This document shows, piece by piece, positions 1-10,345 of a stretch of DNA of 64,000 bases (position 1 is the stretch's first letter; each line of letters begins with the position of its first letter). Under the pieces are notes generated by a model, which was not told the DNA's origin, did not search any database, and worked only from the letters and a program-made list of their open reading frames with translations. Where the stretch lies: contig CAJNOL010000114.1 of assembly GCA_905250125.1 (NCBI GenBank), forward strand, positions 108,279 through 172,278, written 5' to 3'. A program made the translations under genes and the position numbers. This DNA comes from Rotaria sordida. Its lineage: Eukaryota > Rotifera > Eurotatoria > Philodinida > Philodinidae.

Positions 1-150
1 TTACTTTATCATGATCATGGTGTATTAAAAAAAGCAGCCGATTTTGAACAAATATTAAAACCATGTAATAGAATGCCAGCTAGTGGTCGTGGTCATGAGT
101 ATGCTGATTGTGTACGCAGTCGTATGTTACTCATGGGTAGACGAAAATGA
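1..150 (+). CDS. 3' end of an unidentified gene (last 49 residues)
   Basis: An open frame runs from base 1 to a TGA at 148-150 with normal codon use and no internal stop. The visible tail contains two cysteines 15 residues apart (PCNRM...ADCVRSR) and ends in LLMGRRK. A Gly followed by basic residues at the extreme C-terminus resembles an amidation and dibasic processing site of a neuropeptide precursor, but it could be coincidence, because the signal peptide and rest of the protein lie outside the window. I do not recognise the family. The sequence after the stop becomes AT-rich and non-coding at once, as expected of a 3' UTR. Confidence 0.6.
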   Translation, partial: LLYHDHGVLKKAADFEQILKPCNRMPASGRGHEYADCVRSRMLLMGRRK

Positions 151-1479
151 ACGCAAATAGAAATATTTTAAGAAAGAATTTTAAATAAAACAAAAAATAA
201 CAACAAATTAAAAATCAATTCTTTTTTTTTTTTCCAACATTAAATACTGGCAATACTCGGTGTATATTCTTTATTTCTTTTGTTCATTCCTTTTATTCCT
301 CATTTATTACTAAAAAGGATGTCAATTCAACTTATCAATAAAAGAGATAAATAATCAAATATAAATATTCGAAAGAAAAAAACAAAATCAAAATAATCTT
401 ATTCATTTTTCAAAAAAAGATAGATTACAAAATAAATTTGAATCAACCATTTCATACAATTAATGATACATATATATATATTTAAAAAGATTGATGATAG
501 AATCGTGTTTCTATTCTCTAGTGAATAATTTATCGATCGGTTGATCACATTAATCTAGCCATGCATTCATATTATAATAGAATTGATAATTAGTTAGTAA
601 TTAGCATCATTTCAAATATAAACTAGTTTCACTGGTACAACTAGAAGTTTTCTTTTTTTCTTATACGCCTTTTTTTTAGATTATCATCTTAGACCAACTC
701 AACAGAATATATCAAACTCAAATGAGAAAAATATATTCTTTTTACTTGAATTAATAATCGTATTTCATAGAAATTAAAGATATTATTTATATTTATTAAT
801 GATCAGATTTAATATATAAATCAAATTATCTAGGTCATCTTTCTTTTTTATACTTTTATATCGTCTTAATTACAATATAATATTATATATATATATATAG
901 AATTTTGTATTCTAGACAAACTACAAATGTTTTATTTTGACACTATAGAATAAATAAATGATGTTGAATAAATCGAATTTGAATTAGTATTTACTCTGAT
1001 CTGTCATTTTTCTAATATATATAAGTGGTTTGAAGAGTAGATATTATCGTTTTAATTCAAATATTGAAAATTTCTTGTTTATTAATGAATTTTAATATTA
1101 AATTTGTAAATAAAGAATTGAATTGATAGAAATCTAATATATTCTATATTGTCTAATATAAGTTATAGATTATTATTGATGAAATAAGTTGGAATAAAAA
1201 GAAAATCTCTTTATCAATATCATTTTGAGATAAATATATAAAAGAAAATCTGAATGATTTTTATTGGAAAATGGAAAATTTATCATTATAATTTCGTTGT
1301 CATTGTCAAATGCGTCTTCGAATATGAAATCAATTTCCTATTTAAACATATATGATAATGCATGATGATAAAATGTATCATTGATAAACATGTTTAACAT
1401 ATGTTAGAAATGATAAGATAAACTATATTCCATTTTCAAATAATAAAAATGATTTTTTTCGATCTTAAACGATCAGTCA

Positions 1480-1612
1480 GTAACCAGATTCGAGCACTGG
1501 ATTAGTGTTTCCTAGTTCCTACCATTTTCCGGAGTTTTCCGGTCGGAAACGGCATCTTCTCTGTGGGTTCTCACCGGATATTCATGATTCCAGGCGGCGT
1601 AATCATTGAGCT
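1480..1612 (-). repeat. GC-richer island, possible tRNA-like (SINE-like) sequence
   Basis: This ~130-bp block is far richer in G+C than its surroundings. On the minus strand it contains TAGCTCAAT, which looks like a pol III A box, and about 35 bases further GGTGAGAACCC, a poor B-box match. It could be a decayed tRNA-derived SINE or a small transposon remnant. No flanking target duplication was found. Confidence 0.25.
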
Positions 1613-1810
1613 AATATCTTATATGTGTATATAGAGTAGATGTTTTCTCTTTTAAAGATAAATATAAATAAATATGATGATGTTATATAATAAATGATTA
1701 TTATTTTAATTCTATATAATAGTAAATGATATGTGAATATATATATATGATCAACTAATAAACTATTAAATAATAAAATAAAATATGTTTTTTTTTTCTC
1801 TTGGTTTTTT

Positions 1811-1955
1811 TTTCAAGGTCATTTTTATGTTTTATTTCCGATTAACATATGTGTTGTTTTTTTTGTTGTTGTTCGCTTTTAGATTGGCAATAATCGTTTA
1901 CGAGAGAAAATTGCCATCGTTATATTTAAAATAAAATATAAAAATGACCTTGAAA
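1811..1955. repeat. Small foldback (MITE-like) element
   Basis: TTTCAAGGTCATTTTTAT at 1811-1828 has its exact reverse complement at 1938-1955. The interior is about 110 bp. Both ends include CAAGGTCA. The length and perfect ends fit a miniature inverted-repeat transposable element; the superfamily is not determined. Confidence 0.45.
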
Positions 1956-2457
1956 ATAGAAGATTTTTTTTTTCTTGTTTTTTTTTTAATAGTTAAGTCA
2001 TTATTAATAGATATATATCTATACGAATATTTGATATCACTCCTAAGACGTAACATAGTGAACAACCTGAATAATATTATGTTAAATATCCACCAATATA
2101 TTTAATTACTTTTTTTTTTCTTCTAATAGACTTGTTTAAAATAATTTATGATAAAAATTGAAAATTGTTTTGCTCTCTCTATTTTCTTATAAGAATTTAT
2201 TTTTTAGACATAAAATAAAAATAATAATTAATAATTATAATTTAATAGAATATTCGAAATATTTGATTAATTATAAAATAAATAATCATTTTCGATATAT
2301 ATTATTAATTTAATTATTATTAATTTATATTTTCAAAAGATTATTCAAAGAAAAATAAAAACAAAGAAGGTCGAATTGCCTTAACGATAGAAGAATTTTA
2401 TTGAAAAAATCGAATTCATGATTCTTTCAGTAAATATCGAGAAAAAAAAAACGATTT

Positions 2458-3592
2458 TTAACGTCGACCAATTCCGCTTTGGGAGAAGTTGGCTAAAATA
2501 CCAGCAAGATGAAGAATAGCACCTAAATTAGAAATAAAATAGAAAATACTCAATAATAATCAATATATAAAACATACTATTAAGTGCATTTTCAACAACA
2601 GGTTTTACTTGATTTGTATAAAGACCAGTAGCATGTCCAACAAGATTATCGATGATTTCTCCACGAGCATCATTATTCAATTGACGTTTACCAAGATCAA
2701 TACCATTTGTACCAATACCAGCGAGTACTTGAGCGGCCATAAGAGCACCACCTTTGGTTTTTTTATAAATCAATTTATTTATTATATTAATTATAAGATA
2801 AAACTAACTTTGAAGAGCTTGTTCAATTGGACCTTGAACTATATTTGTCCAAACAGTTTGTAAACCATTAAGAAGACCATTGCCCAATGTATCAAAGAAA
2901 CCACGAATTTCTGCTTGTCGACTAGCAAGTTCACTCAAATCACGTTTACCAAAGAGACTTGACAAGTTAACACCATTGGTACCAATACCAGCAAGAACTT
3001 GAGCTNNNNNNNNNNTCATCAATAAAACGTGCTTCTTCTGCATTTAAATCACGTTTACCAAAGAGATTTGACAAGTTAATACCATTAACACCAATACCGG
3101 CAAGAGCTTGAGCAGCCATCAGAGAAAGTCCTAAAAGAATTTTTTTTTTGTTCATAAAAATCTTGATAATAATTGATTTTAATTTACCTTGAATAGCATT
3201 TTGAAGAGGTGGTTTTACTGCATTGTTCCATAAATCATCAATGAAATCTCGAAGTTCAACATTAGATAAATGAATTGTGCGACCACCAGGAGCAGGAATA
3301 CCTGTTTGAGCAATACCAGCTAAAACTTGTGCACTTAATAGAGCCATATCTTTAATAAAAATATAAAATTGATTTATTTTTTTCTTGGAATTTAATTAAT
3401 AAATCTAGAGTAATACAAACTTTGGACAATATGATTAAGTGGTGGATAGACAACTTGAGCATAAAAATCGACGAGGGCGCTGAAAAGACGGGGTTCTGTT
3501 TCAATCGAACGTTTTTTAGCATCAGATAGATGATAAGCATAACTTGATGCAACAAGACCAACAACAAGTAGAACAATCAATTGGGAACGCAT
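2458..3592 (-). CDS. Secreted protein of tandem one-exon modules (AQVLAGI repeats)
   Basis: Exons on the minus strand: 3592-3421, 3349-3188, 3130 to about 2809 (interrupted by a 10-N gap at 3006-3015), 2751-2578 and 2522-2458. Exon 1 encodes a signal peptide (MRSQLIVLLVVGLVASSYAY) followed by a KKR site. Each following exon starts with a version of AQVLAGIGTNGI and ends with a Pro-containing helix-like segment (KPPLQNAIQ, GPIEQALQS, KPVVENALNS). All visible introns are phase 1, so each exon is a symmetrical cassette. Modules carry FGKR or LGKR motifs, and the protein ends IGRR. It is clearly secreted, but the function is unknown; a processed precursor or a structural repeat protein are both possible. 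The N gap falls between two near-identical modules, so at least one intron or module may be missing from the assembly. Confidence 0.75.
3006..3015. other. 10-N assembly gap inside the modular secreted gene
   Basis: Ten Ns lie exactly between two almost identical repeat modules. A collapsed tandem repeat is the likely reason, so the module count in this gene is uncertain. Confidence 0.95.
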
Positions 3593-4351
3593 CTTTGCTA
3601 AACGATATATTTTATTATAGAAATAAGATTTTTTTTAAAAAAAAAACGAATAATATTAATGAATTGTATTTATCTTACCCTTTCGTTAAGTGATTGACTG
3701 AAAGAATTAAATTATTTTAGTTTAATTCATCTCTTTTTATATATGTCTTTTATCAGATAAAAATTGGACTATGTGGGCTGTCAGTTGCTTTTTTTTCTCA
3801 TGCTAGAATACATTTTCACAGACATCCGGTGCTTATTTCCATAACTCTTTGCCTACACAATATTTTTTATTTTAATCAAATAATATATTTCAATTGGTTT
3901 TTTTTTGAAGGCATCTCGTTTATCAAGAATCCCTTTTTTTTTTTTTGTCTTTTTTATCTTTATTTACTAATAAATCTATTATAAAAAAATGAATAGTATA
4001 CAACCTCGATTAGATTTATTTTTGCTTTTCAACAAAATACTATAAGTAAAATACTAACGTCATTAATGGATATTTAGACAAGTTTTACTTAGTTTTATTT
4101 TATATTTATATGCATTTTAAATGGATTTTACTCCGATCGTTAGTAAAAAAAAACAAAATCGTCTTCTATTATTTGATAATGATGAAATCTTTAAAGAATA
4201 TTTAAAATATTCAATTTTATCAATAAGACAAGAGCATAAATTGACTAAAAAATAATCTTTAAATATAAAAGACATATGATTTTATATGAAAAAAAAAAGT
4301 GAATATTTAATTAATATAAAAAAGAAAAATAAATAAAATAATATTGTTGAT
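3593..4351. other. Intergenic; likely promoter of the modular secreted gene
   Basis: A/T-rich with several T8-T10 runs. No open frame with coding character. The stretch just above 3592 should contain the 5' UTR and promoter of the minus-strand secreted gene; possibly a 5' UTR intron lies at 3600-3680. No specific regulatory motif recognised. Confidence 0.4.
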
Positions 4352-5330
4352 TTAATCAGGATAATAATTAAGTACTTTTGATCGTTCTCGTTGACAATCT
4401 AAACAACGACAATCAGGTAAAGCAGATGAATTATTTATATCATAAAATCGTCTATTTATTCTTCCTGTTGTTATATTATAACGATCAGTATGAACTTCTT
4501 TTTGATATATATGTGGATAACCATCATCATCAATTATAGATCTTTGATTAGAAAAATCTATTGGAGATACTCCACGAGTTTTTGTTGAAGGTTGATCAGT
4601 TTGAGAACTACGTGCTTTTCTTTCTATTAAAGGTATTGGAAGTTGAGATTGATCTGATATATAATAAGGAACATCTGATTGACGATCATTTTGAGAATAG
4701 AAATAACCTGTTCCTTGTTGTTGTTGTTGTTGTTGTTGTTGTTGAGATGGTTGTAATCCTGATGATGGAGGATATGGATATACATGATATTGTATTACTG
4801 GTGGTAGAGCATTTACTCCTGCTGATTTCGGAGTAAAATGATATACTTCAAGACGACTTAGATCACCATTTTTTTTTATGTGAACTAATTATATCAGAAT
4901 TTGATCGCATTTGTGTATATTGACCAGGATTTTCATAAGGAAGATTAGTTGATGATGGAAGAACATATGGTTGTGAGTTAGGATAATATGTACCCGATCC
5001 ATATGGATCTACTGGTAATTGAGTTGGTTGAGAATAAGGAATATATTCATTTTGAATTGGTTGGGAATTATCGGGTGGTTGTAGAAAAGGTTCTCTTTCT
5101 CTCATTTCAAGAACATAAGTGTCATAAGCACCATCATAACGTGGATAATAATATTGTGGTACACGTGTGAGAGAAGGATTTCTTTGATCATTTATCGGAG
5201 GAAGAGAAGAAGGAAGATTAGAATTGACTGGAGGAGGTGGCATCATCATTGCACGATAAGGTGATGATGGATCATACGATTTTAAATAAGCACCATTCTC
5301 TAAACCTAATCGATTAGGATTTTGTTGCAT
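4352..5330 (-). CDS. Pro/Gln/Tyr-rich protein, reading frame broken by a homopolymer frameshift
   Basis: The ATG at 5330 is the first in frame and opens a low-complexity protein (MQQNPNRLGL...) rich in Pro, Tyr and Gln, with a PPPP run and several Tyr-Pro pairs. The frame hits a stop at 4863. One frame over, coding resumes immediately and continues to a TAA at 4352, giving a poly-Gln tract of 11, then a Cys-containing tail (CRCLDCQRERSK). The junction is a run of nine T (4869-4877 on +). Eight would restore a single 325-residue frame. A sequencing or assembly error is the simplest explanation; a recent null allele is the alternative. No known domain recognised; probably an intrinsically disordered protein. 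Confidence 0.65.
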
Positions 5331-5674
5331 TTTTTTACCGGTAAAATAAATCTTTTCGTTTGACTTTGTTTTTTTCTTCTCTCTCACTCAAAATAAGAAA
5401 AAAAACTCGATTTAATCATGTGAAAATGCGTTATTTTTTTTTTAATGGTTAAATAAGAGAATCGCAACAGTAATAATAAGAATAACAACGTTTTCATTTA
5501 CATAACCTACAGAAATCTTATTTATTCTTCGTTGGTTTATTTTCGTTACTAACAACAATTTCGATTGAATTAATTGACAACTTTGTTTATATCAAAAAGT
5601 CTTTATAGTATATAGATTTATATTATTTTATATCTATATGAGATATAAATCGAGAAATATTTATTAAAATATTA

Positions 5675-6274
5675 TTATCTATTCTGTAATTGATACCATT
5701 TTGGAGTAACATAGTGATAATCAATTTGTCTATGTGATTTTGGTCCATGAACAGAATTAATTGGCATATACCACCAACGAGGATCATATGTTTCTCCATA
5801 TCGATCATAACGATAAAGATTATTATTTAATGATTCATCTTTATTATTGATAGAATGATAATTATCATATTCTCTATATTCATATCTATTATATTTATCA
5901 TAATGATGATAAATATGTGGGATATGAAGATATTCTTCATCATCTTTTTGTGTTGTTTCAATTATTTTTTTTGGTTTTGTATGATGTTGATGAGGAGAAT
6001 TTGAATATTTAATTTGATTCTCTACTGATTTATCGATGTCAACTATTTATATATAAATAATAGTCTGATGAAATAATAAAATAAAATAAAATAAAATAAC
6101 ATTACCAACACCTGTTGGTATTAAAGGTTGATTAGTTGGTGTTTGATTATCGAATGTATGAGTGGATATTTGAGCAAATTTTCCATCAATATGAGAAAAT
6201 AATCGATTTTTATTTTGTTCATCTGTATTTTTATGTTTGTTTATTGGAGTATGATGAGCTTTTTTCTTTGACAT
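5675..6274 (-). CDS. Unidentified His/Tyr-rich protein, 178 residues, two exons
   Basis: Exons 6274-6106 and 6042-5675 (minus), joined by a 63-bp GT-AG intron with phase 1. The N-terminus (MSKKKAHHTPINKHKN) is basic, without a signal peptide. The second exon is rich in His, Tyr, Asp and Asn, including YHHYDKYNRYEYREYDNYH, and ends with aromatic-rich YDPRWWYMP and VTPKWYQLQNR. The total coding length of 537 bases is divisible by three across the splice, which supports the model. I recognise no family. The conserved-looking Trp/Pro tail may be the functional part. Confidence 0.65.
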
Positions 6275-7129
6275 TTTATATTAAGATTAGAAAGTGAAAT
6301 GAATGTCTCATGTTTATTTCCCCTCTATTCTTTTCTTTTATGTACACAATATGAAAGAATAAATAATAACTTTATTAAAAATAAAAAAATAACATCAGAT
6401 TTGTTTTACTTGTAGAATTCTTGTTCGTTTTTTTTTCATCATAAATTTCGAAGTATGTTAACAGCATCCACAAAAATTCCTGTTTTTCATTTGTCGACAT
6501 TTAAAGGTTCTCTAATCGAATGACATAGAAACAAAAATTTTTCATGTTTTTTTCGATCCTTAAAAAACAGGCAATTTTCGATGATCACCTATACAAAAAA
6601 GTCAGATTCTACAGGTCTATTGTGTTGTGTGGGTCATCAATGCATCCTTCTACCCATTTTAAGTAGTTTACCATGTTTATTAAAATGAACTTTTTTAGAG
6701 AAAAATTCAAGTTTTTCTTCGAAACACTTCGATCAATGAAGTTGAAATTTTTTGTGTGACAATTAGGACCAAATGGGGGTGTATATGTTTTTTCGTTTCT
6801 TAAAATAATCTTCTGCTGATTTTTAACAGATCTTAGAAAATTTTCCCTAGAGAAAAAAAAACATGTATTTTGACAGAACTTCCGGTATTTCAGTTTTCTT
6901 AAGGAAAGGAAACAATATTTTACAGTTTGCGAGAGAGACAAGTTCAGGTTATTATTGTCTGATGCACCCCTCAATATCTCATAGAAGGAAGCATCTGGGA
7001 ATTTCGAGTCTATGACAAGGTTGATTCTATTAGTCGAGTTGTATCTATCCTAAAAGTTTCATAATTTTTGATCGAGTCATCGTTGATAAATCTGGTAGAG
7101 GAAGCAGATTTTGTTAAATGAAAATAAAT
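6275..7129. other. Intergenic, no gene seen
   Basis: Less AT-rich than most of the window in 6430-7080. The open frame across 6609-6974 on the minus strand has no coding character and starts in repeat-like sequence. This may be an old transposon remnant, but I found no terminal repeats. Confidence 0.4.
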
Positions 7130-8035
7130 TTATTTATTTGTTGAACAATGTTGATAACATAAACAACATTTAAGAAGCATAGCAGCAATATCGTCGTCAA
7201 AATATTCTCGAATTTTATGATAAAAATCTAAACATTTTTCAACATCTTTTCTTGCATTTTGATATTTTTTCCCCGGATATTCAATTGGATAATGTAATGA
7301 TGATTGATTCTCTCGTTTTTTTGCTATACTATTTGATTGAAGAGTTTTTCTATAAAAATTTTCATTTGAATCAAATGAATCTTCTGATAAATCTGAATCT
7401 AATAGAATTGAAATAAAATAAATATTTGTTTGTTTTTTTCTATATTATTTATAAATATAATTATTTACCTGATGATATGCTTTTATTATCATCTTCGATA
7501 TCGATTGAAGATTTTTTCGATTTATTTTCAATATCTGTCAATGGAATAAATTTATCTATTAATATATTAAATAATAAATCTATGTTTAATATCTAATAGA
7601 TAAATGATTACTTGATTTTTTATCATTATTTTCTTTACTATTTAATGAATTTATAGATTGTTTACCAGTTTTTATTTTATTTTTATCACGAATTTTTGAA
7701 GGTTCTAAAAATAAAAATAAATTATTCTTATTTATCTAGGAAATATTTCTATTAAGATAAAAGAAAAATTTACTTTTGTTATTTTTGTTTTGTTTTTTGT
7801 GAATATTATTTGGTAAATGAATAAATGATTGTGATGAACTTGGTGATAAAATAAAATGTTGAGATGTTTTATTTATTCTAGTTTTATATGATGATAAACT
7901 ATGATTATCATCTTTATATGATTTCATTGAAATATAATCATTCACTTTTTTAGATTTATCTTTATTCATATTATTTTCTTTTGCTTTATCAGATCGATTT
8001 ACATAATTGAACTCATTTTTATCAAAACAATCCAT
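7130..8035 (-). CDS. Unidentified Lys/Asn/Ser-rich protein with Cys-rich C-terminal tail, 236 residues
   Basis: Four exons on the minus strand: 8035-7774, 7704-7612, 7555-7469 and 7398-7130. Three short phase-1 introns all have GT and AG ends, and the 711 coding bases are divisible by three. The first three exons encode a hydrophilic, probably disordered region (Lys, Asn, Ser, Asp). The last exon encodes an acidic patch (DSDLSEDSFDSNEN) and then a compact, probably helical end: KCLDFYHKIREYFDDDIAAM followed by LLKCCLCYQHC. No known family recognised. The tail resembles a segment of the adjacent upstream gene, which may indicate local duplication of a small domain. Confidence 0.65.
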
Positions 8036-8503
8036 CGCTTCTTTCTAATAAAAAACAATATTTTATCTTCAATGTTACAGAATAAGATTTTTCAAATTCT
8101 ATTATCAAATTTGATTTATCTATTTGATTAAAAGACAGCTGACTGCATAAAGTAGAGTAGCTGATTTGATAATTTCACCATGATAACATTTATCTTCTCA
8201 ATGCATTAGGAACAACTAAAGTTAACTATTTGTTCTTCACATCTAATCATCATTTTTAAATAAGAATAAATCAAACAAATAGCTGTCAGTTTACTGAAAG
8301 TCTAACATATTGAAATCCGATATATCATACAGAATCGGATTCTGTTATTTTTCAGGTTGATAGAGTCACTCACTTTTTCTACTCTGGATTTGTTCGAGTG
8401 TCAGTCTAGTTAGTTTTTATATTCTTTATTTAAATATTAAGATTATTTTTAGAAATAAATATTGAAAGTATATAACATGTTTTTATATAAGGATTAAACT
8501 AAT
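8036..8503. other. Intergenic between two minus-strand genes
   Basis: AT-rich, no coding frame. It should contain the 3' end of the 8504-9286 gene and the promoter of the 7130-8035 gene. Confidence 0.4.
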
Positions 8504-9286
8504 TTAGTATATTCGCTTTTTTTTTCTATATTGTTCCGAATGCTGTTTGTCCTACTGGACGAGACAAACAAGATTTTAGTATTAACAATAATAGATAAAA
8601 AAAAGGTGTTTACTATAATATCTGAACTAAGCCATCGAATAATATCATTTGGTGTTAACCATGGAGTTTTAGACATTATTTGTCGAATTAATGATGGAAG
8701 ACAACAACATAATAGAGCTATTTCTTCTTCACCTATTTTATAACGTATATTATTAATAATTTCATCTGTAATCATTTTTATACAATTTTCCGATGGAATA
8801 GATAAATATTGAACATGGCCTGTTTCTCTATTTAATATTGGTTGCATTGGAGCTCGATTTCCATCAATAGAACTTGAATGACAGACATAATCACAACCTG
8901 ATTTCGTTGGAGAAATACCAGAAAGAGTATTCGAACAAGTTGGTTCTTTGCAACATAGGAGTGGTACTCGAATATTCTCGATACCATATGATGAACAAAT
9001 TGGATTTGTTGAAGTAGTATAACAAGGTTTATATTTATCAGACGAACATTCTCTACAAGCATTATGTTAGAAAAATGATTAAAAATAAAAATAATTTTGA
9101 TAAATTCATCTTTTATCTTGGTTAAGAATAAAAATATTTACAAATATCAACATACTCTTGTGAAAAAGTGGCAAATCCGCTAATAGGATAATGACAAGTT
9201 TGTTCAATGCGACAACGTTCTCGAAGAATTGATCGACAATTTTCACCAATTGAATTTATTGGTATTGATGATGATGCGTTATTCAT
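8504..9286 (-). CDS. Unidentified Cys-rich protein, 205 residues, three exons
   Basis: Exons 9286-9156, 9052-8614 and 8551-8504 (minus). The first intron has a strong GTATGT donor; choosing it avoids the in-frame stops that other donors give. The second (GTAAAC...TAG, 62 bp) is less certain: without it the frame runs on to 8494 with a different tail. There is no signal peptide. Cysteines are scattered in pairs (ECSSDKYKPC, LLCCKEPTC, GCDYVCH) and a later segment reads IGEEEIALLCCCLPSLI before a hydrophobic helix. The cysteine pattern could bind zinc or form disulphides. No family recognised. Confidence 0.6.
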
Positions 9287-10079
9287 CAGATTTCATCAAT
9301 TTTAGCTTTTTTATTATAAACATTTTTTTTCTTTATATTATCAAATAAAGTAAAACTATTTATCATTTATAGCTTCTATCAAACACAGATTCAAATTAAA
9401 TTAATATTCCCACATATTCATCATAACCAAAACAAAAATATATTCACAATTAGTTTTTGTTGGCGCATTTTCTTTCAATGAACTTTTTATTATTCTAAAT
9501 CTACTTAACATTTTATTTAATATATCAATCGAAAGAAGAAAAAAAACGATTTATTCAACTTATTAGCAACACTATTTAATTAAACCAATCTAATAAACAT
9601 ACCTTTTGTTATTAAATTCTTTCGTCACTCTTATTATGCGTTTGCTGCACTTCTGTGGATAATATAGATTGAGTTTGAAATTCATAGATTGTAATTAAAT
9701 GCTTTATAAACTATTGAACATCTATTAACAAGTTCTTTGCAGTTCAACGAATCGGAACTGTACTTTGTGTGCAATGTGTATTCAAAAATAATTTTTTTTT
9801 TACTAACAGATTTACACTATTCTGAATAATATGTTTATACTAGAGAAAATCCGTGCATACTGCATGATTATTTGTTTTTCATCACTGAAAACAACCTCTT
9901 TCTGACGGTGAGAAAATTTTCAAAGACATTGTTAGAATCCTTACCTTCACAGTTTCCACACAAGTTATTTCTGTGGGTAGGTGCATGTGCACGGTTCTAC
10001 CTTTGAGCTAAGAATGTTAGATGTAGGTGTACTGTGGACGTTACTTCATGATCTCAAATACAATCGCAATCTTATCCAC

Positions 10080-10345
10080 TCACACATCAAATCATAAACA
10101 CATTCACTCGAGCTCAACAGTACTCCTTCACTCCATACCATACGCCCCTCACCTACACATTATACCTATACCCAACACCTTTACTCCACACCTTACATCA
10201 GTCCTCACTCACTTACTCTCACTCCACCACACTCTACACCAATCCTTACCCTTCCCACTCTCGCTCTTCCGCACCTTACACCAGCTCTCACCCAACCACT
10301 CTCACTCCACTACCTCCCGACTTTTAAGCTGGTCACAGAGAGACA
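10080..10345 (+). repeat. C-rich, G-poor low-complexity block (degenerate minisatellite-like)
   Basis: On the + strand this block is built of CTCACTC, CACACC, TTACACC and similar short words with very few G, giving a strongly strand-asymmetric composition. The resulting open frame (Thr/His/Ser/Leu/Pro-rich) reflects composition, not a gene. Probably a decayed minisatellite. Confidence 0.45.

Larger units (their letters stand above)
151..2457. other. AT-rich intergenic stretch with a small foldback and one GC-richer island
   Basis: No coding frame is visible on either strand. It is mostly A/T runs and TA-rich tracts. Two things stand out: a GC-richer block at about 1480-1610 and an 18-bp inverted pair at 1811-1955. 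Both are listed separately. Confidence 0.6.

Noticed and set aside
6609-6974. 121-residue minus-strand frame
   Set aside because: No recognisable motif, odd composition and no supporting splice sites; probably chance in a repeat-derived stretch.
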